Shown here in pieces: positions 46,801 to 56,900 of a DNA stretch of 64,000 nt. Position 1 is the first letter of the stretch; each line of letters opens with the position of its first letter. The DNA comes from Flammeovirga yaeyamensis (GTDB taxonomy: Bacteria; Bacteroidota; Bacteroidia; Cytophagales; Flammeovirgaceae). Location: NCBI RefSeq assembly GCF_018736045.1, contig NZ_CP076132.1, positions 4,972,501-5,036,500 on the forward strand, given 5' to 3'. The notes under the pieces were generated by a model, which was not told where the DNA came from, made no database searches, and saw only the letters and a program-made list of their open reading frames with translations. The translations under genes were made by a program, and so were the position numbers.

Positions 46801-47007
46801 AAGAACATCTTGTTCTGATGCAAGAATTGAAAATTGTCCGTTAAAATCGGTAATAGAACCTTGTGAAGTTCCTTTAACTAGAACAGTAACACCTGGTAAG
46901 GGTTGGCCATTTTCGACAACACTACCCGTAACTGTTCTCTCTTGTGCAGCTGCATTAATGCATAATGCAAGCATAAGCACCCATAAAGATAAAAGTCGCT
47001 TAAACAT
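43810..47007 (-). CDS. SusC3: SusC/RagA-family TonB-linked outer-membrane transporter
   Basis: 1065 residues from the ATG at 47007 (MFKRLLSL, matching the SusC2 start). An in-frame GTG at 47025 would add six residues before the signal peptide and is less likely. Layout as SusC2: signal peptide ending NAAAQ, regulatory-like domain, EVVVTAMGQQ linker, plug with LKGQAAAALYGIRASNGV, barrel ending NTSSFGFGVDLTF. Nearest relative is SusC4, with long identical stretches through the barrel. It differs by an extra insert near residues 290-310 (DINTDPEKPTGPNG) in a loop where SusC4 is shorter. Paired with SusD3. Confidence 0.95.
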   Translation of the reverse strand: MFKRLLSLWVLMLALCINAAAQERTVTGSVVENGQPLPGVTVLVKGTSQGSITDFNGQFSILASEQDVLVFSFVGYLNQEIQVGTKSTINVSLEQDVEQLEEVVVTAMGQQTDKKSIGYAFQEVQVETLQQAGNPGLAGALQGKVSGVDIKPSSGMPGASTQINIRGARSFTGNNAPLYVVDGMPISSNPDFSTGSSVTGADVANRAVDIDPNDIASINILKGQAAAALYGIRASNGVIIIETKSGKGGKNSKPVVNISNSTSFDVVSRSPEYQTTYAQGAGGVFNPYQSMGWGPKISDIPNDINTDPEKPTGPNGIGYGGNHQGHPGKYFVPQLEHAGMDPWVTPGSYDNFGDYFGTGYTINTSANISQSTDNVNYSVGISNVDQKGIAPNTGMGRWNAKARFDATMNDHFSAGASANYVQSEIDKLSAGNDAALAGVYAAPPSYNLKGIPSANPTDPYDQIYYRSLTFPNPYWAAENNVFNEKTDRFYGNAYLQYETKLRDNMDVRVKYQLGIDAYTSHYQDIFEYGNKGIVNGIGGGSINNYGVSNNTLNSLATVNFNWDVTSKSKITAIVGNELNDQTKKTYDQYGSNFNGGGWKHITNTQVQSMNETQRMTRTVGFFGSLTYSYDQIFFLTATGRNDFVSTMPRNNRSFFYPSISTSVVLSEMDFLNKVDELSLFKVRASFAQVGQAGDYYENFYSTPSYGGGWWSGEYPINYPMNGITGFNRSGTLYDPALKPQNTMSFEVGTDLGFFNDRIVFSYTYSYQDVKDQIFAVPLAKSTGYSQKLTNGGRINTNAHEINLTLVPIQKKDLRWDMTFNYSKIVSVVQELAPGVESIFLGGFVTPQVRAAEGFAYPVIYGSSYLRDDNDNIIVDENGLPMMGDEEIIGDVTPDFILGFNTSLQYKNWNLSAVFDWKHGGEMYSGTNGLMDFYGMSKRTENRDEDFVFEGVKEDGTPNDIVIGPNGAVSHEGYYNRQNNINESFIYDNSFIKLRELAIGYQFPEKVFNGTTGVRLSAFARNILLWSKLPNLDPESSQGNNNMGGSFERFSMPNTSSFGFGVDLTF

Positions 47008-47209
47008 AAATTGAATTTTAGTCACTAACGTTTAAGCACTCAAATACATAGAAAAAACAAATAGTAAGTTTTCCTTCTATTGAATAGATAGTTTTAGTAC
47101 TCTTTTTTAGTTGAATATATTTGAGAAACGTTAGTATAAATTGGTTTTAATAAATGAGATGAAAGGTTTGGTTTTAGTTGTATTTATCCTTCATCCTATA
47201 ATTAGCTTT

Positions 47210-47261
47210 GTTACAATATTATAAATTTAACAAGTGCGAATTGTTTTATTTTAGTTAACGT
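47210..47261 (-). promoter_or_regulatory. conserved leader block of SusC3 (shared with SusC2)
   Basis: GTTACAATATTA, 27 nt, TTTTAGTTAACGT; the spacer sequence itself is not conserved against the SusC2 copy, only the two ends and their distance. A TAATATTG -7-like element on the minus strand would give a leader of about 200 nt. Confidence 0.4.
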
Positions 47262-47410
47262 CTGATAATCAAAATCACAATAAATTGAAGTACAACAAAT
47301 TATATTTTCATTTACTTTATACATTTAAGTTCAAAACAAAAAAACGTAAATAAATACACGTTTTTTTTTAAAATTAATGTAAAAAAATAGCTAATTATTT
47401 ATGATACATA

Positions 47411-47448
47411 AAAAAAACGTCAGTTGATCATTTAATATCAACTGACGC
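47411..47448 (-). terminator. terminator of the SusC4-SusD4 unit
   Basis: CGTCAGTTGAT (47418-47428) and ATCAACTGACG (47437-47447), perfect 11-bp stem, followed on the minus strand by A then T7. Confidence 0.9.
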
Positions 47449-47490
47449 TTAATCAATGTTATAGGTAATTATAATACCTGTTTTTTAGAC

Positions 47491-48942
47491 TTAGTATTGT
47501 CCACCAGCCCACCAAACATTATCCGTATAAACATTTACTTTTTGATATGCTTCTCTAACGTTTGCATTATTGTTCACGTCGTCTGCACCATAAGTATATC
47601 TTAATGGGAACTTGTCTTCTTTAGGGTTCAAGAAATGAACATACGAAGGATGGTTTCCTCCGTTCATCGCTTTCAATCTTCTGAAGTCGTTATATGCTTC
47701 AATAGATTCAGATTGGTAGCTTGAAATATATTTTTCAGCCATAATTCTATCGATATCTAAGTTGTCGATTGTAGCAATATACTCCTCTGCTTTCTGAGCA
47801 CCTTCTTCCATATCTGCATAAATGAATGCTGCCTTGATTGCTGCAGTTGCTGCTTCAGCACCCGACTGACCTTTTCTCTCCAAAGCTTCAGCTTCTAAGA
47901 ATTTCAACTCGTGGAAACTTAAGAATTGAGTAGGGTAAGTACGATCGTTGAAGTAATCTGACATACCATAAAGGTTTTGATTCTGCTCATTCTGACCGTT
48001 CGCTCCTAATACAAGTTCTGTCACATCATCATGATCATTTGGAATGAAGTATCTTCCCAAACGTGGGTCGTTATTCGCTGTCATCATATCATGCATAGAT
48101 TTTGATGCACCATATTGTCTACGAATTCCCCAAAGTAATGCATAAGGATTAATCGTCGAACCACCGTTGTATAAATACTTAGCTTCTTCAGAAGCATCAG
48201 CAAACGACAATTTGATTTCTTCTAAAACTTGATCGTAAACAGAAGCATCAATATGCGACTGACGCATTAATAACCTTGCCTTTAAACCGTGAGCGAACTT
48301 CACCCAAAGGTCTAATTGACCTTGGTATAAGATATCATACATACCAATATTGGCATAATTGTTTTCCGTTTCCAAGTTGATGATTGCATCATCAATCATT
48401 AAGAAAATTTCTTTGTAAATATCTTCTTGCTTATCCAAGTGAGGAAGCATATGTTCGTCTGGATCTAAAGCTTCAGACCAAGGTACATCACCACACATAT
48501 CCGTTAAGATTGCAAGATTGTAAGCCATCAATACTTGAGCAATACCTGCGTTTGATGTATTCCCAGCCTCATGACCTTCCTCAGAACAAATTCTAATAAC
48601 ATCTTTAGAATCTCTTAATGCAGTATAAGCACCATTCCAAGAGTTATTGTAAGTAGAAGATACAGTCAGTTGTCCATCGTCTCTAATTTCTGCTTGAAAG
48701 AACTGGTTGTGAGTTCCTACAAAATGCTCTACATAAAGTGATGCATAAAATGCGAAATCACCATTCGCAATTTGTACTGCAGTTCTGTTAATCAAATCTG
48801 CTAAGACCAAGTTCGAAGCCACCTCTGTTGGGTTGTTCGGGTTTTGATTGATCTCATCCATCTTATCCTCTGAACAAGAGAATAAGGTTACAGTTGCCAA
48901 CAATGCAATGGCAAACTTATTTATATATTTCTTGATTGTCAT
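47491..48942 (-). CDS. SusD4: SusD/RagB-family nutrient-binding lipoprotein
   Basis: 483 residues, sister of SusD3. Lipid-bearing C23 in LFSC, then SEDKMDEINQNPNNPTEV. Same block order as SusD3 (SLYVEHFVGTHNQFF, NNSWNGAYTALRDSKDVI, TDMCGDVPWSEALD, DKQEDIYKEIFL, LWVKFAHGLKARLLMRQSH, FLSFHELKFLEAEALERK, MAEKYISSYQSESIEAYNDFRRLKAM, and the end DNVWWAGGQY). Differences cluster in the middle third (about 175-260), the region that often shapes the ligand pocket. Starts 11 bp after SusC4. Confidence 0.95.
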   Translation of the reverse strand: MTIKKYINKFAIALLATVTLFSCSEDKMDEINQNPNNPTEVASNLVLADLINRTAVQIANGDFAFYASLYVEHFVGTHNQFFQAEIRDDGQLTVSSTYNNSWNGAYTALRDSKDVIRICSEEGHEAGNTSNAGIAQVLMAYNLAILTDMCGDVPWSEALDPDEHMLPHLDKQEDIYKEIFLMIDDAIINLETENNYANIGMYDILYQGQLDLWVKFAHGLKARLLMRQSHIDASVYDQVLEEIKLSFADASEEAKYLYNGGSTINPYALLWGIRRQYGASKSMHDMMTANNDPRLGRYFIPNDHDDVTELVLGANGQNEQNQNLYGMSDYFNDRTYPTQFLSFHELKFLEAEALERKGQSGAEAATAAIKAAFIYADMEEGAQKAEEYIATIDNLDIDRIMAEKYISSYQSESIEAYNDFRRLKAMNGGNHPSYVHFLNPKEDKFPLRYTYGADDVNNNANVREAYQKVNVYTDNVWWAGGQY

Positions 48943-48953
48943 GATAAGTCTAA

Positions 48954-51900
48954 TTAGAATGTTAAGTCAACACCAAAACCAAAGCTCGAAGTGTTCGGCA
49001 TAGAGAATCTTTCGAAAGATCCACCCATGTTGTTGTTACCTTGAGACGATTCTGGGTCAAAGTTTGGAAGTTTAGACCACAATAAGATGTTACGAGCAAA
49101 AGCTGATAATCTAACACCTGTTGTTCCATTAAATACTTTCTCAGGGAAACGGTAACCAATAGCCAATTCTCTTAACTTAAGGAAAGAGTTATCATAGATA
49201 AACGACTCATTGATATTGTTTTCTCTGTTATAAAGATCTTGGTGAGAAGCTGATCCACCAGGTCCGATAACGATATCGTTAGGAGTACCATCTTGTTTCA
49301 CACCGTTGTAGATAATGTCCTGATCTCTGTTTGCTGTTCTAGCAGAAACACCATAAACATCCATCAAACCGTTTGTACCTGAGTACATTTCTCCACCATG
49401 TTTCCAATCAAATACAGCAGATAAACTCCAGTTTTTGTACTGAAGGTTAGTACTGAAACCTAAGATGAAGTCAGGAGTAACATCACCGATAATTCCTTCT
49501 TCACCTACCATAGGAAGACCATTGTCGTCTACTACCACGTTACCATGATCGTCTCTTAAGTAAGTCGTACCATAGATTACTGGGTAAGCAAATCCTTCAG
49601 CAGCTCTTACTTGAGGAGTTACGAAACCACCCAAGAAAATTGATTCAACACCTGGAGCCAATTCTTGAACTACAGAAACAATTTTCGAGTAGTTGAATTG
49701 CATATCCCATCTCAAGTTCTTCTTCTCGATTGGAACAATCGTTAAGTTGATCTCATGAGCATCAGTATTTAAACGACCGCCATTCGTTAACTTTCTAGAG
49801 TAACCTGTTGATGCAGCCAAAGGCACTTCAAAAATTTGGTCTCTAACATCTTGGTGAGAGTAAGTATATGAGAATACTATTCTATCGTTGAATAAACCTA
49901 AGTCAGCACCCACCTCGTAAGAAGTCGTATTTTGAGGCTTCAGGTTTGGATCATAAAGAGTACCAAATCTATTGAAACCTGTAACACCGTTCATTGGGTA
50001 GTTGATTGGGTATTCAGCAGACCACCATCCACCAGAATACGATGGGATTTGGTAATAGTCTTCGAAGTACTCACCTGCCTGACCTACCTGAGCAAATGAT
50101 GCTCTCACTTTTAACAATGATACATTGTGTGCATCATCCATAAAATCCATTTCACTCAACACCAATGATGTTGAAATAGAAGGATAGAAGAATGATCTAT
50201 TATTTCTTGGCATCGTCGATACATAATCGTTACGACCTGTAGCTGTCAAGAAGAAAATTTGATCGTATGAATACGTTAAGCTACCGAAGAAACCAACTGT
50301 TCTCGTCATACGTTGGTTCTCGTTCATCGATTGAACTTGGGTGTTTGTGATGTGTTTCCATCCACCACCGTTGAAGTTCGCACCATATTGATCGTATGTC
50401 TTTTTCGTTTGATCGTTCAATTCGTTACCCAAAATTGCTGTGATCTTACTTTTGGGAGTCATGTCCCAATTAAAGTTCACAGTGGCTAATGAGTTCAATG
50501 TATTATTTGATACACCATAGTTGTTGATAGATCCACCACCAGCACCATTGATGATACCTCTTGAACCATATTCAAAAATATCTTGGTAATGTGAAGAATA
50601 AGTATCAATACCCAATTGATATTTCACACGGATATCCATGTTGTGTCTCAATTGTGTTTCGTACTGCAAGTATGCATTACCATAGAAACGATCTGTTCTT
50701 TCATTAAATACGTTATGTTCTGCCGCCCAGTAAGGGTTAGGGAATGTCAACGATCTATAGTAAATCTGATCGTATGGATCGTTTGGATTCGCTGTAGGAA
50801 TTCCTTTCAAGTTATATGATGTTGGTGCAGCATAAACACCTGCTAAAGCTGCATCGTTACCACCAGAAAGTTTATCGATTTCTGATTGCACATAGTTCGC
50901 CGAAGCACCCGCTGAGAAGTTTTCGTTCAAAGTAGCATCAAATCTTGCTTTTGCGTTCCATCTTTCCATACCAGTACCTGGTGCGATACCCGATTGGTTC
51001 ACATTGGACATACCCACACTGTAGTTCACATTTTCCGTTGATTGGCTAATGTTCGCCGAAGTATTTACTGTATGACCTGTTTGGAAGTAATCTCCAAAGT
51101 TATCGTAAGTGCCTGGAGTTACCCATGGGTTCATTCCCGCTTTCTCTAATTGAGGAACGAAGTACTTACCATCATGACCTTGACCGTTACCACCATAAGT
51201 AGGATCGTTTGGAAGATCTGAAATTCTTGGACCCCATGCCATTGATTGGTTAGGATCGAAACGACCGCCTGAACCTTGAGCATAAGTTGTTTGGAATTCT
51301 GGAGATCTCGAAACTACATCAAATGATGTACTGTTGGAGATGTTCACCACAGGCTTAGAGTTTTTAGATCCTTTACCTGATTTTGTATTGATGATAATCA
51401 CACCGTTTGATGCTCTAATACCATAAAGGGCTGCTGCAGCTTGCCCCTTCAATACGTTGATGCTTTCGATATCGTTTGGATCGATATCCACTGCTCTGTT
51501 AGCAACGTCAGTACCTGTTACTGATGAACCTGTTGAGAAGTCAGGATTTGAAGCAATTGGCATACCATCAATTACATACAATGGAGCGTTATTTCCTGTA
51601 AAAGATCTCGCACCACGAATGTTGATTTGAGTCGATGCACCTGGCATACCCGAAGATGGCTTGATATCCACACCAGAAACTTTACCTTGAAGTGCTCCTG
51701 CTAAACCAGGGTTACCTGCTTGTTGTAAGTTATCTGCTTTTACTTCTTGGTAAGCATAACCAATCGATTTCTTATCGGCTTGCTGTCCCATTGCAGTAAC
51801 AACTACTTCTTCTAGTTGTTCAACATCTTGTTGTAAGTCGATATTAATGACTGACTGAGTTCCAACCTCTACTTCTTGAGAGTTATAACCAACAAAAGAG

Positions 51901-52112
51901 AAAATAACGACATCGTTGCTGCTCGCTTGAATAGCGAAATCTCCATCAATGCCTGTAATAGCTCCTTTTGTTGTTCCTTTAACCAAAACGGTTACACCCG
52001 GTAATGGTTCTCCGTTCTCAGATACTACACCTGTAACGGTTCTGTCTTGAGAAAAAGCACTAGTTACTGAAAACAGCAACAGTACCAAAAAAGGTAATAA
52101 ATGTTTGTTCAT
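48954..52112 (-). CDS. SusC4: SusC/RagA-family TonB-linked outer-membrane transporter
   Basis: 1052 residues. Signal peptide 1-21 (SAFSQ), regulatory-like domain (GVVSENGEPLPGVTVLVKG), EVVVTAMGQQ linker, plug with SSGMPGASTQINIRGARS and LKGQAAAALYGIRASNGV, barrel ending NTSSFGFGVDLTF. Shares very long near-identical stretches with SusC3, notably in the middle barrel (TKKTYDQYG, GGGWKHITNTQVQSMNE, RTVGFFGSLTYSYDQ). It replaces the SusC3 loop insert with DLPNDPTYGGN, which is the SusC2/SusC5 form, hinting at past exchange among paralogs. Leader of 410 bp. Confidence 0.96.
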   Translation of the reverse strand: MNKHLLPFLVLLLFSVTSAFSQDRTVTGVVSENGEPLPGVTVLVKGTTKGAITGIDGDFAIQASSNDVVIFSFVGYNSQEVEVGTQSVINIDLQQDVEQLEEVVVTAMGQQADKKSIGYAYQEVKADNLQQAGNPGLAGALQGKVSGVDIKPSSGMPGASTQINIRGARSFTGNNAPLYVIDGMPIASNPDFSTGSSVTGTDVANRAVDIDPNDIESINVLKGQAAAALYGIRASNGVIIINTKSGKGSKNSKPVVNISNSTSFDVVSRSPEFQTTYAQGSGGRFDPNQSMAWGPRISDLPNDPTYGGNGQGHDGKYFVPQLEKAGMNPWVTPGTYDNFGDYFQTGHTVNTSANISQSTENVNYSVGMSNVNQSGIAPGTGMERWNAKARFDATLNENFSAGASANYVQSEIDKLSGGNDAALAGVYAAPTSYNLKGIPTANPNDPYDQIYYRSLTFPNPYWAAEHNVFNERTDRFYGNAYLQYETQLRHNMDIRVKYQLGIDTYSSHYQDIFEYGSRGIINGAGGGSINNYGVSNNTLNSLATVNFNWDMTPKSKITAILGNELNDQTKKTYDQYGANFNGGGWKHITNTQVQSMNENQRMTRTVGFFGSLTYSYDQIFFLTATGRNDYVSTMPRNNRSFFYPSISTSLVLSEMDFMDDAHNVSLLKVRASFAQVGQAGEYFEDYYQIPSYSGGWWSAEYPINYPMNGVTGFNRFGTLYDPNLKPQNTTSYEVGADLGLFNDRIVFSYTYSHQDVRDQIFEVPLAASTGYSRKLTNGGRLNTDAHEINLTIVPIEKKNLRWDMQFNYSKIVSVVQELAPGVESIFLGGFVTPQVRAAEGFAYPVIYGTTYLRDDHGNVVVDDNGLPMVGEEGIIGDVTPDFILGFSTNLQYKNWSLSAVFDWKHGGEMYSGTNGLMDVYGVSARTANRDQDIIYNGVKQDGTPNDIVIGPGGSASHQDLYNRENNINESFIYDNSFLKLRELAIGYRFPEKVFNGTTGVRLSAFARNILLWSKLPNFDPESSQGNNNMGGSFERFSMPNTSSFGFGVDLTF

Positions 52113-52522
52113 AAACAGTGGTTTTAGTTAGAGTACGCTCCTAATATTATTTAGCAAATGATAGTTACATTTCAGTAGGAGCTTCAATAACAAATTGGTT
52201 TTAAATAATTGATAAAATGCCTTGGTTAGTTATAATTTTCGCAAGTATCAAGCTTAAATATTCAAAATGTTCAAAAAAAAGTTGCAATAAGATTGTTAAC
52301 CACATCAAACAAAAGTGCTAACTCATTCTAAATCAAATCAATATTATTTCATTTTAACTTATTGAATATCAGTTTGTTATATTTAAATAATTTTAAGGAT
52401 GTAATTTTAATATTGTTTAAATATTAACATTAATATCATACTGTTTATTAATCAAACTAAAAAAGCATTGGATTTTCATCCAATGCTTTCAAAATCAAAT
52501 AGTAATATCTAAAAACTCAAGA
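52113..52522. other. gap: SusC4 leader, terminator of SusD5
   Basis: 410 bp, AT-rich. A GATACTTG element (minus strand, near 52242-52248) resembles the SusC1 -7 region and would give a leader of about 130 nt; uncertain. The SusD5 terminator is at 52458-52490. No coding frame. Confidence 0.4.
52458..52490 (-). terminator. terminator of the SusC5-SusD5 unit
   Basis: AAAGCATTGGAT (52462-52473) and ATCCAATGCTTT (52478-52489), perfect 12-bp stem with a TTTC loop. T residues follow on the minus strand. Confidence 0.9.
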
Positions 52523-53974
52523 TTAATTAGGACTTGCCCACCAAACAGGATCGGTGTAGACGAATTGACCATTATCTTTCTCTTGTGCTTTTCTTACATT
52601 TTCATTGTTGTTTACATCATCAGCACCATACGTAAATCGCAATGGGAATTTTGCTGGTTGAGGGTTTAAAAGCTCAATGTAATCGTCCTCTCCCATTGCT
52701 TGCATTCTTCTGTAATCTGCATACGCTTCTAGAGGTTCTACAATATAAAATGCAACATATTTTTCTTTAAGAATGTACTTTGCATCAAATGCTTCACCGT
52801 CAATTGCTGTGAGATAAGCTGTAATATCAGCAGCGTCAATTTTAGCTGCAGTCATTGCTGCTGTAATCGCTGCTTGAGCAAGAGTTTTTCCAGTACCCGC
52901 ACCTTTTCGTTCTGTTGCTTCTGCTTCCAAGAACTTCAATTCATGGTAACTCATTAGATAAGTAGTTTGAACGGGATCTTGGAAATAAGATGAGATACCG
53001 TATCTACCTTGAATTTGATCTGGCGTTCCATTAGGTGCAAATTCAGGATTTACCTGATCTGTTGCATCTGGGTGAGGAACAAAATACTTCGCTTTTCGAG
53101 GATCTGCAGCATTCATATTCAAAGAGTCTAAACTTTTACTCGATCCATACATGTCTCTTTGAGTGAATAGTAGATAGAAAGGGTTAAATGATGTTGCTCC
53201 ATTGTAAGTATACTTTGCCTCTTCATCTGCAGAAGCAAAAGACAAACCTACATTTGTAAGTACATCATCATAAGTTGCTTTTCCTTTATGCACCAAACGC
53301 ATTGCATATCTCGCTTTTAAGCCATAGGCAAACTTTGTCCAATATTCTGTAGGATCGGTTTGAAGACCATAAATTACATCTTGAGCACCTAGTGCGGCGA
53401 AATTCGATGTTTTTGCAAGATTTGCAATACCATCATCTAATAATTGATCGACTGCTTCATAAATACTCTCTTGAGTATCTAAGTTTGGTCTCAAGAATTG
53501 TGTTGGATCTAAAGCTTCTGTCCAAGGCACATCACCACAAGCATCTGTTACCACTGCTAAATTATAGGCCATTAATACTTGAGCAATTCCCAAAGTATGG
53601 TAGTTTCCATCTTCTGATCCACCTGGAGAACATTTTCCAATAACATCTCTAAGGTTTCTCATTGTAGTATAAGAAGCCACCCAAGCATTATTGTAGGTTG
53701 TCGCTGAAGTTACAGATGCATCATTACGTGTTTCTGTATTGTAAAGTTGATTAAATACACCCACTTGATGTTCGATAAAAACAGAAGCATAAATTGCATA
53801 ATCGCCATTGGCTACTGATACTACAGAACTGTTCATTGCATCTGTAATAATCAGTCTTGAAGGTACTTCAGTAGGGTTATTGGGGTTCTTATTGATTTCA
53901 TCCATTATATCTTCAGTACATGAAGCAAGGATGGTCCCTAACATCAATAAAATTATATATTTTAGTTTTTTCAT
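52523..53974 (-). CDS. SusD5: SusD/RagB-family nutrient-binding lipoprotein
   Basis: 483 residues from the ATG at 53974 (MKKLKYIILLMLGTILASC, lipid-bearing C19). A TTG three codons upstream is not needed. Same family pattern: TEDIMDEINKNPNNPTEVPS, NNAWVASYTTMRNLRDVI, TDACGDVPWTEALD, YWTKFAYGLKARYAMRL, LMSYHELKFLEAEATERK, PLRFTYGADDVNNNENV, ending in TDPVWWASPN. It departs from SusD2-4 late in the chain, where the FYIVEPLEAYADYRRMQAMG segment replaces the FYQSEAIEAYNDFRR type. Starts 9 bp after SusC5. Confidence 0.95.
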   Translation of the reverse strand: MKKLKYIILLMLGTILASCTEDIMDEINKNPNNPTEVPSRLIITDAMNSSVVSVANGDYAIYASVFIEHQVGVFNQLYNTETRNDASVTSATTYNNAWVASYTTMRNLRDVIGKCSPGGSEDGNYHTLGIAQVLMAYNLAVVTDACGDVPWTEALDPTQFLRPNLDTQESIYEAVDQLLDDGIANLAKTSNFAALGAQDVIYGLQTDPTEYWTKFAYGLKARYAMRLVHKGKATYDDVLTNVGLSFASADEEAKYTYNGATSFNPFYLLFTQRDMYGSSKSLDSLNMNAADPRKAKYFVPHPDATDQVNPEFAPNGTPDQIQGRYGISSYFQDPVQTTYLMSYHELKFLEAEATERKGAGTGKTLAQAAITAAMTAAKIDAADITAYLTAIDGEAFDAKYILKEKYVAFYIVEPLEAYADYRRMQAMGEDDYIELLNPQPAKFPLRFTYGADDVNNNENVRKAQEKDNGQFVYTDPVWWASPN

Positions 53975-53983
53975 TTTATCCAA

Positions 53984-56900
53984 TTAGAAAGTGATATCAA
54001 CACCAAAACCAAAGCTATTCGTATTAGGCATAGAGAATCGTTCGAACGAACCTGCCATGTTTGTGTTACCTTGAGATGACTCTGGGTCGAAGTTTGGTAA
54101 TTCTGTCCAAATCAAAATGTTTCTTGCAAATGCAGATAAACCAAGAGTGGTTGTTCCTTTAATTAATTTCTTAGGGAACTTGTAGCCTAACGATAACTCT
54201 CTTAATTTGATGAAAGAGTTTTCATAAATGTATGCCTCATCGATGTTACCTTCGATATCAGAATATAAATACTGATAAGCCTGTGGATCAGTTGATCCCC
54301 CTCTTACAATATTGTTTTTAGAGCCATCTGCTAAATAACCATCATAAACGAAAGTAGATGTTCTGTCTTCTGTTACTTTAGATACACCGTATAAGTTGTT
54401 CAAACCATTTGATCCAGAATACATCTCTCCACCTTGTTTCCATTCGAAAGTTGCTCCCAACGACCAGTTTTTGTAATTAAATGTATTGGTAAAACCAAGA
54501 ATAAAGTCAGGGTTTACATCTCCAATAATTCCAGCAGGACCTGGCTTAGGCATACCTCTGTATGGGCTATTAGGATCTTCTTCTACTAAGATTCTACCTT
54601 CATCATCTCTTAAGAATGTAGAACCATAAATTACAGGATAAGTATACCCTGCCGCTGCTCTCACCTGAGGAGTTACGAAACCACCTAAGAAGATACTTTC
54701 AACACCATCAGCTAATTTATCTACCTTCGATACAATTCTTGAGAAGTTCAAGTTGATTAACCAACTGAAGTTTTGAGTCTCTACAGGAATCGCTGTTAAA
54801 ATCACCTCATGTGCATCCGTATGTAATTCGCCACCGTTGGTATATAATTCAGAGAAACCAGTTGATGCCGCTAATGGTACTGCGAAAATCTGGTCTGTTA
54901 CATTCTGTCTTGAATAAGTATAGCTTAATGTGATTCGATCATTTAAGAATCCTAAATCTGCACCCACCTCATAAGAAGCTGTGTTTTGAGGCTTCAAGTT
55001 AGGATCATTGATTTGTTGAAATCTCGTAAATGAGTTCACATTATTGTTGTTGATATTCAATGGGTATTGAATCGGATATGGATTTGACCACCATCCGCCA
55101 GCGTAAGATGGCGTTTGATAATAGTTATCCAAGTAATCTCCTGCTTGACCTACTTGAGCGAATGAAGCTCTTACTTTCAATAATGATACTTTATCTAAAT
55201 TATCCATAAAGTCCATTTCGCTTACCACCCAAGAAGCTGATATTGAAGGATAGAAGAATGATCTATTACCTCTTGGCATATTAGAAACATAATCGTTTCT
55301 ACCTGTTAACGTAAGGTACAACATCGATCTGTAAGAGTAAGTTAAGGAAGCAAAGAAACCTACAGTTCTTGTATCTCTTTGATTTTCATTGGCTGTAATT
55401 ACATTGGTATTTGTAATGTGTTTCCAACCACCAAAGTTGAAAGCATTACCGTTTTGCTCATAGGTCTTTTTTCTTGTATCGTTAACCTCATTACCTAAAA
55501 TAGCTTGGAACTTTGATTCAGAAGAAATATCCCAGTTAAAGTTCAATGTAGTTAATGAGTTGATCACATTATTGGTTACCCCATAATTCGACATATAACC
55601 TGCACCAGCTCTATGACCATATTCAAAAATGTCTTGGTAGTGAGTAGTATAAGCATCCACCCCTAACTGATACTTGAATCGGATATCCATGTTGTCTTTA
55701 ATATCCGTTTCATATTGAATGTAGGCATTGCCATAAAAACGATTTGTACTTTCTGTAAACTCGTTATTTCTTGCTGCCCAATAAGGGTTATCGAACGTAG
55801 GAGAACGGTAGTAGATTTGAGAGAATTGATCTTCAGGTTCAGCATCAGGAATGCCTTTCAAATCGTATGATGTTGGAGCTGCGTAAACACCTGCAAGAGA
55901 GGCATCATTACCTGCCGATAATTTATCGATGGTTGTTGTTACATAATTGGCACTTACCCCAGTAGTAAAATGCTCATTTAATGTAGCATCGAATTTACCT
56001 TTAGCATTCCAACGATTCATACCTGTACTTGGAGCAATACCTTGCTGTGTAGCATTCGATAAACCAACACTATAATTGGCATGTTCTGTAGCTTGACTCA
56101 CACTTGCTGAAGTATTAATAGTATAACCTGTTCTAAAATAATCTCCAAAGTTATCGTAAGTAGCAGGTGCTACCCATGGATCGAGTCCCGCTCTTTCTCT
56201 TTGAGATACTCTATATAAACCAGGTCTACCTTGAGAGTTACCACCATAAGTAGGATCATTTGGTAATTCTGATACTAAAGGACCCCAAGCCATTGATGAA
56301 CCTTGAGCGTGTGCTCCATTAAAACCTTGAGCATAAGTGGTTTGATATTCTGGCTTTCTAGATACTCTTTCAAAACTGGTAAAGTTGGCAATTCTTACCA
56401 CTGGTCTTCCACCTTTTTGTCCTTTACCACTTTTAGTATTGATAATGATTACACCATTTGAAGCTCGAATACCATAAAGTGCTGCTGCTGCCTGACCTTT
56501 CAGGATATTGATACTTTCAATATCGTTCGGATCAATATCAACTGCTCTGTTAGAAATATCGGCACCCGATACAGAGTTTCCTGTACTAAAATCTGGATTT
56601 GAGGCGATTGGCATACCGTCAATCACATATAAAGGTGCATTGTTTCCTGTAAACGATCGAGCACCACGAATATTAATCTGAGTTGATGCTCCAGGCATAC
56701 CAGAAGATGGTTTGATATCCACCCCTGAGATTTTACCCTGCATTGCTCCAGCTAAGCCGGAATTACCTGTACGAGTTAAATCTTCTGTTTCTACACCTTG
56801 TACAGCATAACCAAGAGATTTTTTGTCTTGTTGCTGACCTAGGGCAGTGACTACCACTTCATCTAACTCTTCGGCATCTACTTCCATTCCTACACTAATA

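Larger units (their letters stand above)
47008..47490. other. gap: SusC3 leader, terminator of SusD4
   Basis: About 480 bp, AT-rich. Holds the SusC3 copy of the conserved leader block (47210-47261) and the SusD4 terminator (47411-47448). The stretch AAATTGGTTTTAATAAATGA near 47138 resembles one in the SusC4 leader near 52192. No coding frame. Confidence 0.45.

Noticed and set aside
47008-47025. GTG start at 47025 for SusC3
   Set aside because: The ATG at 47007 gives a signal peptide that lines up with SusC2 (MYKRLLSL versus MFKRLLSL).
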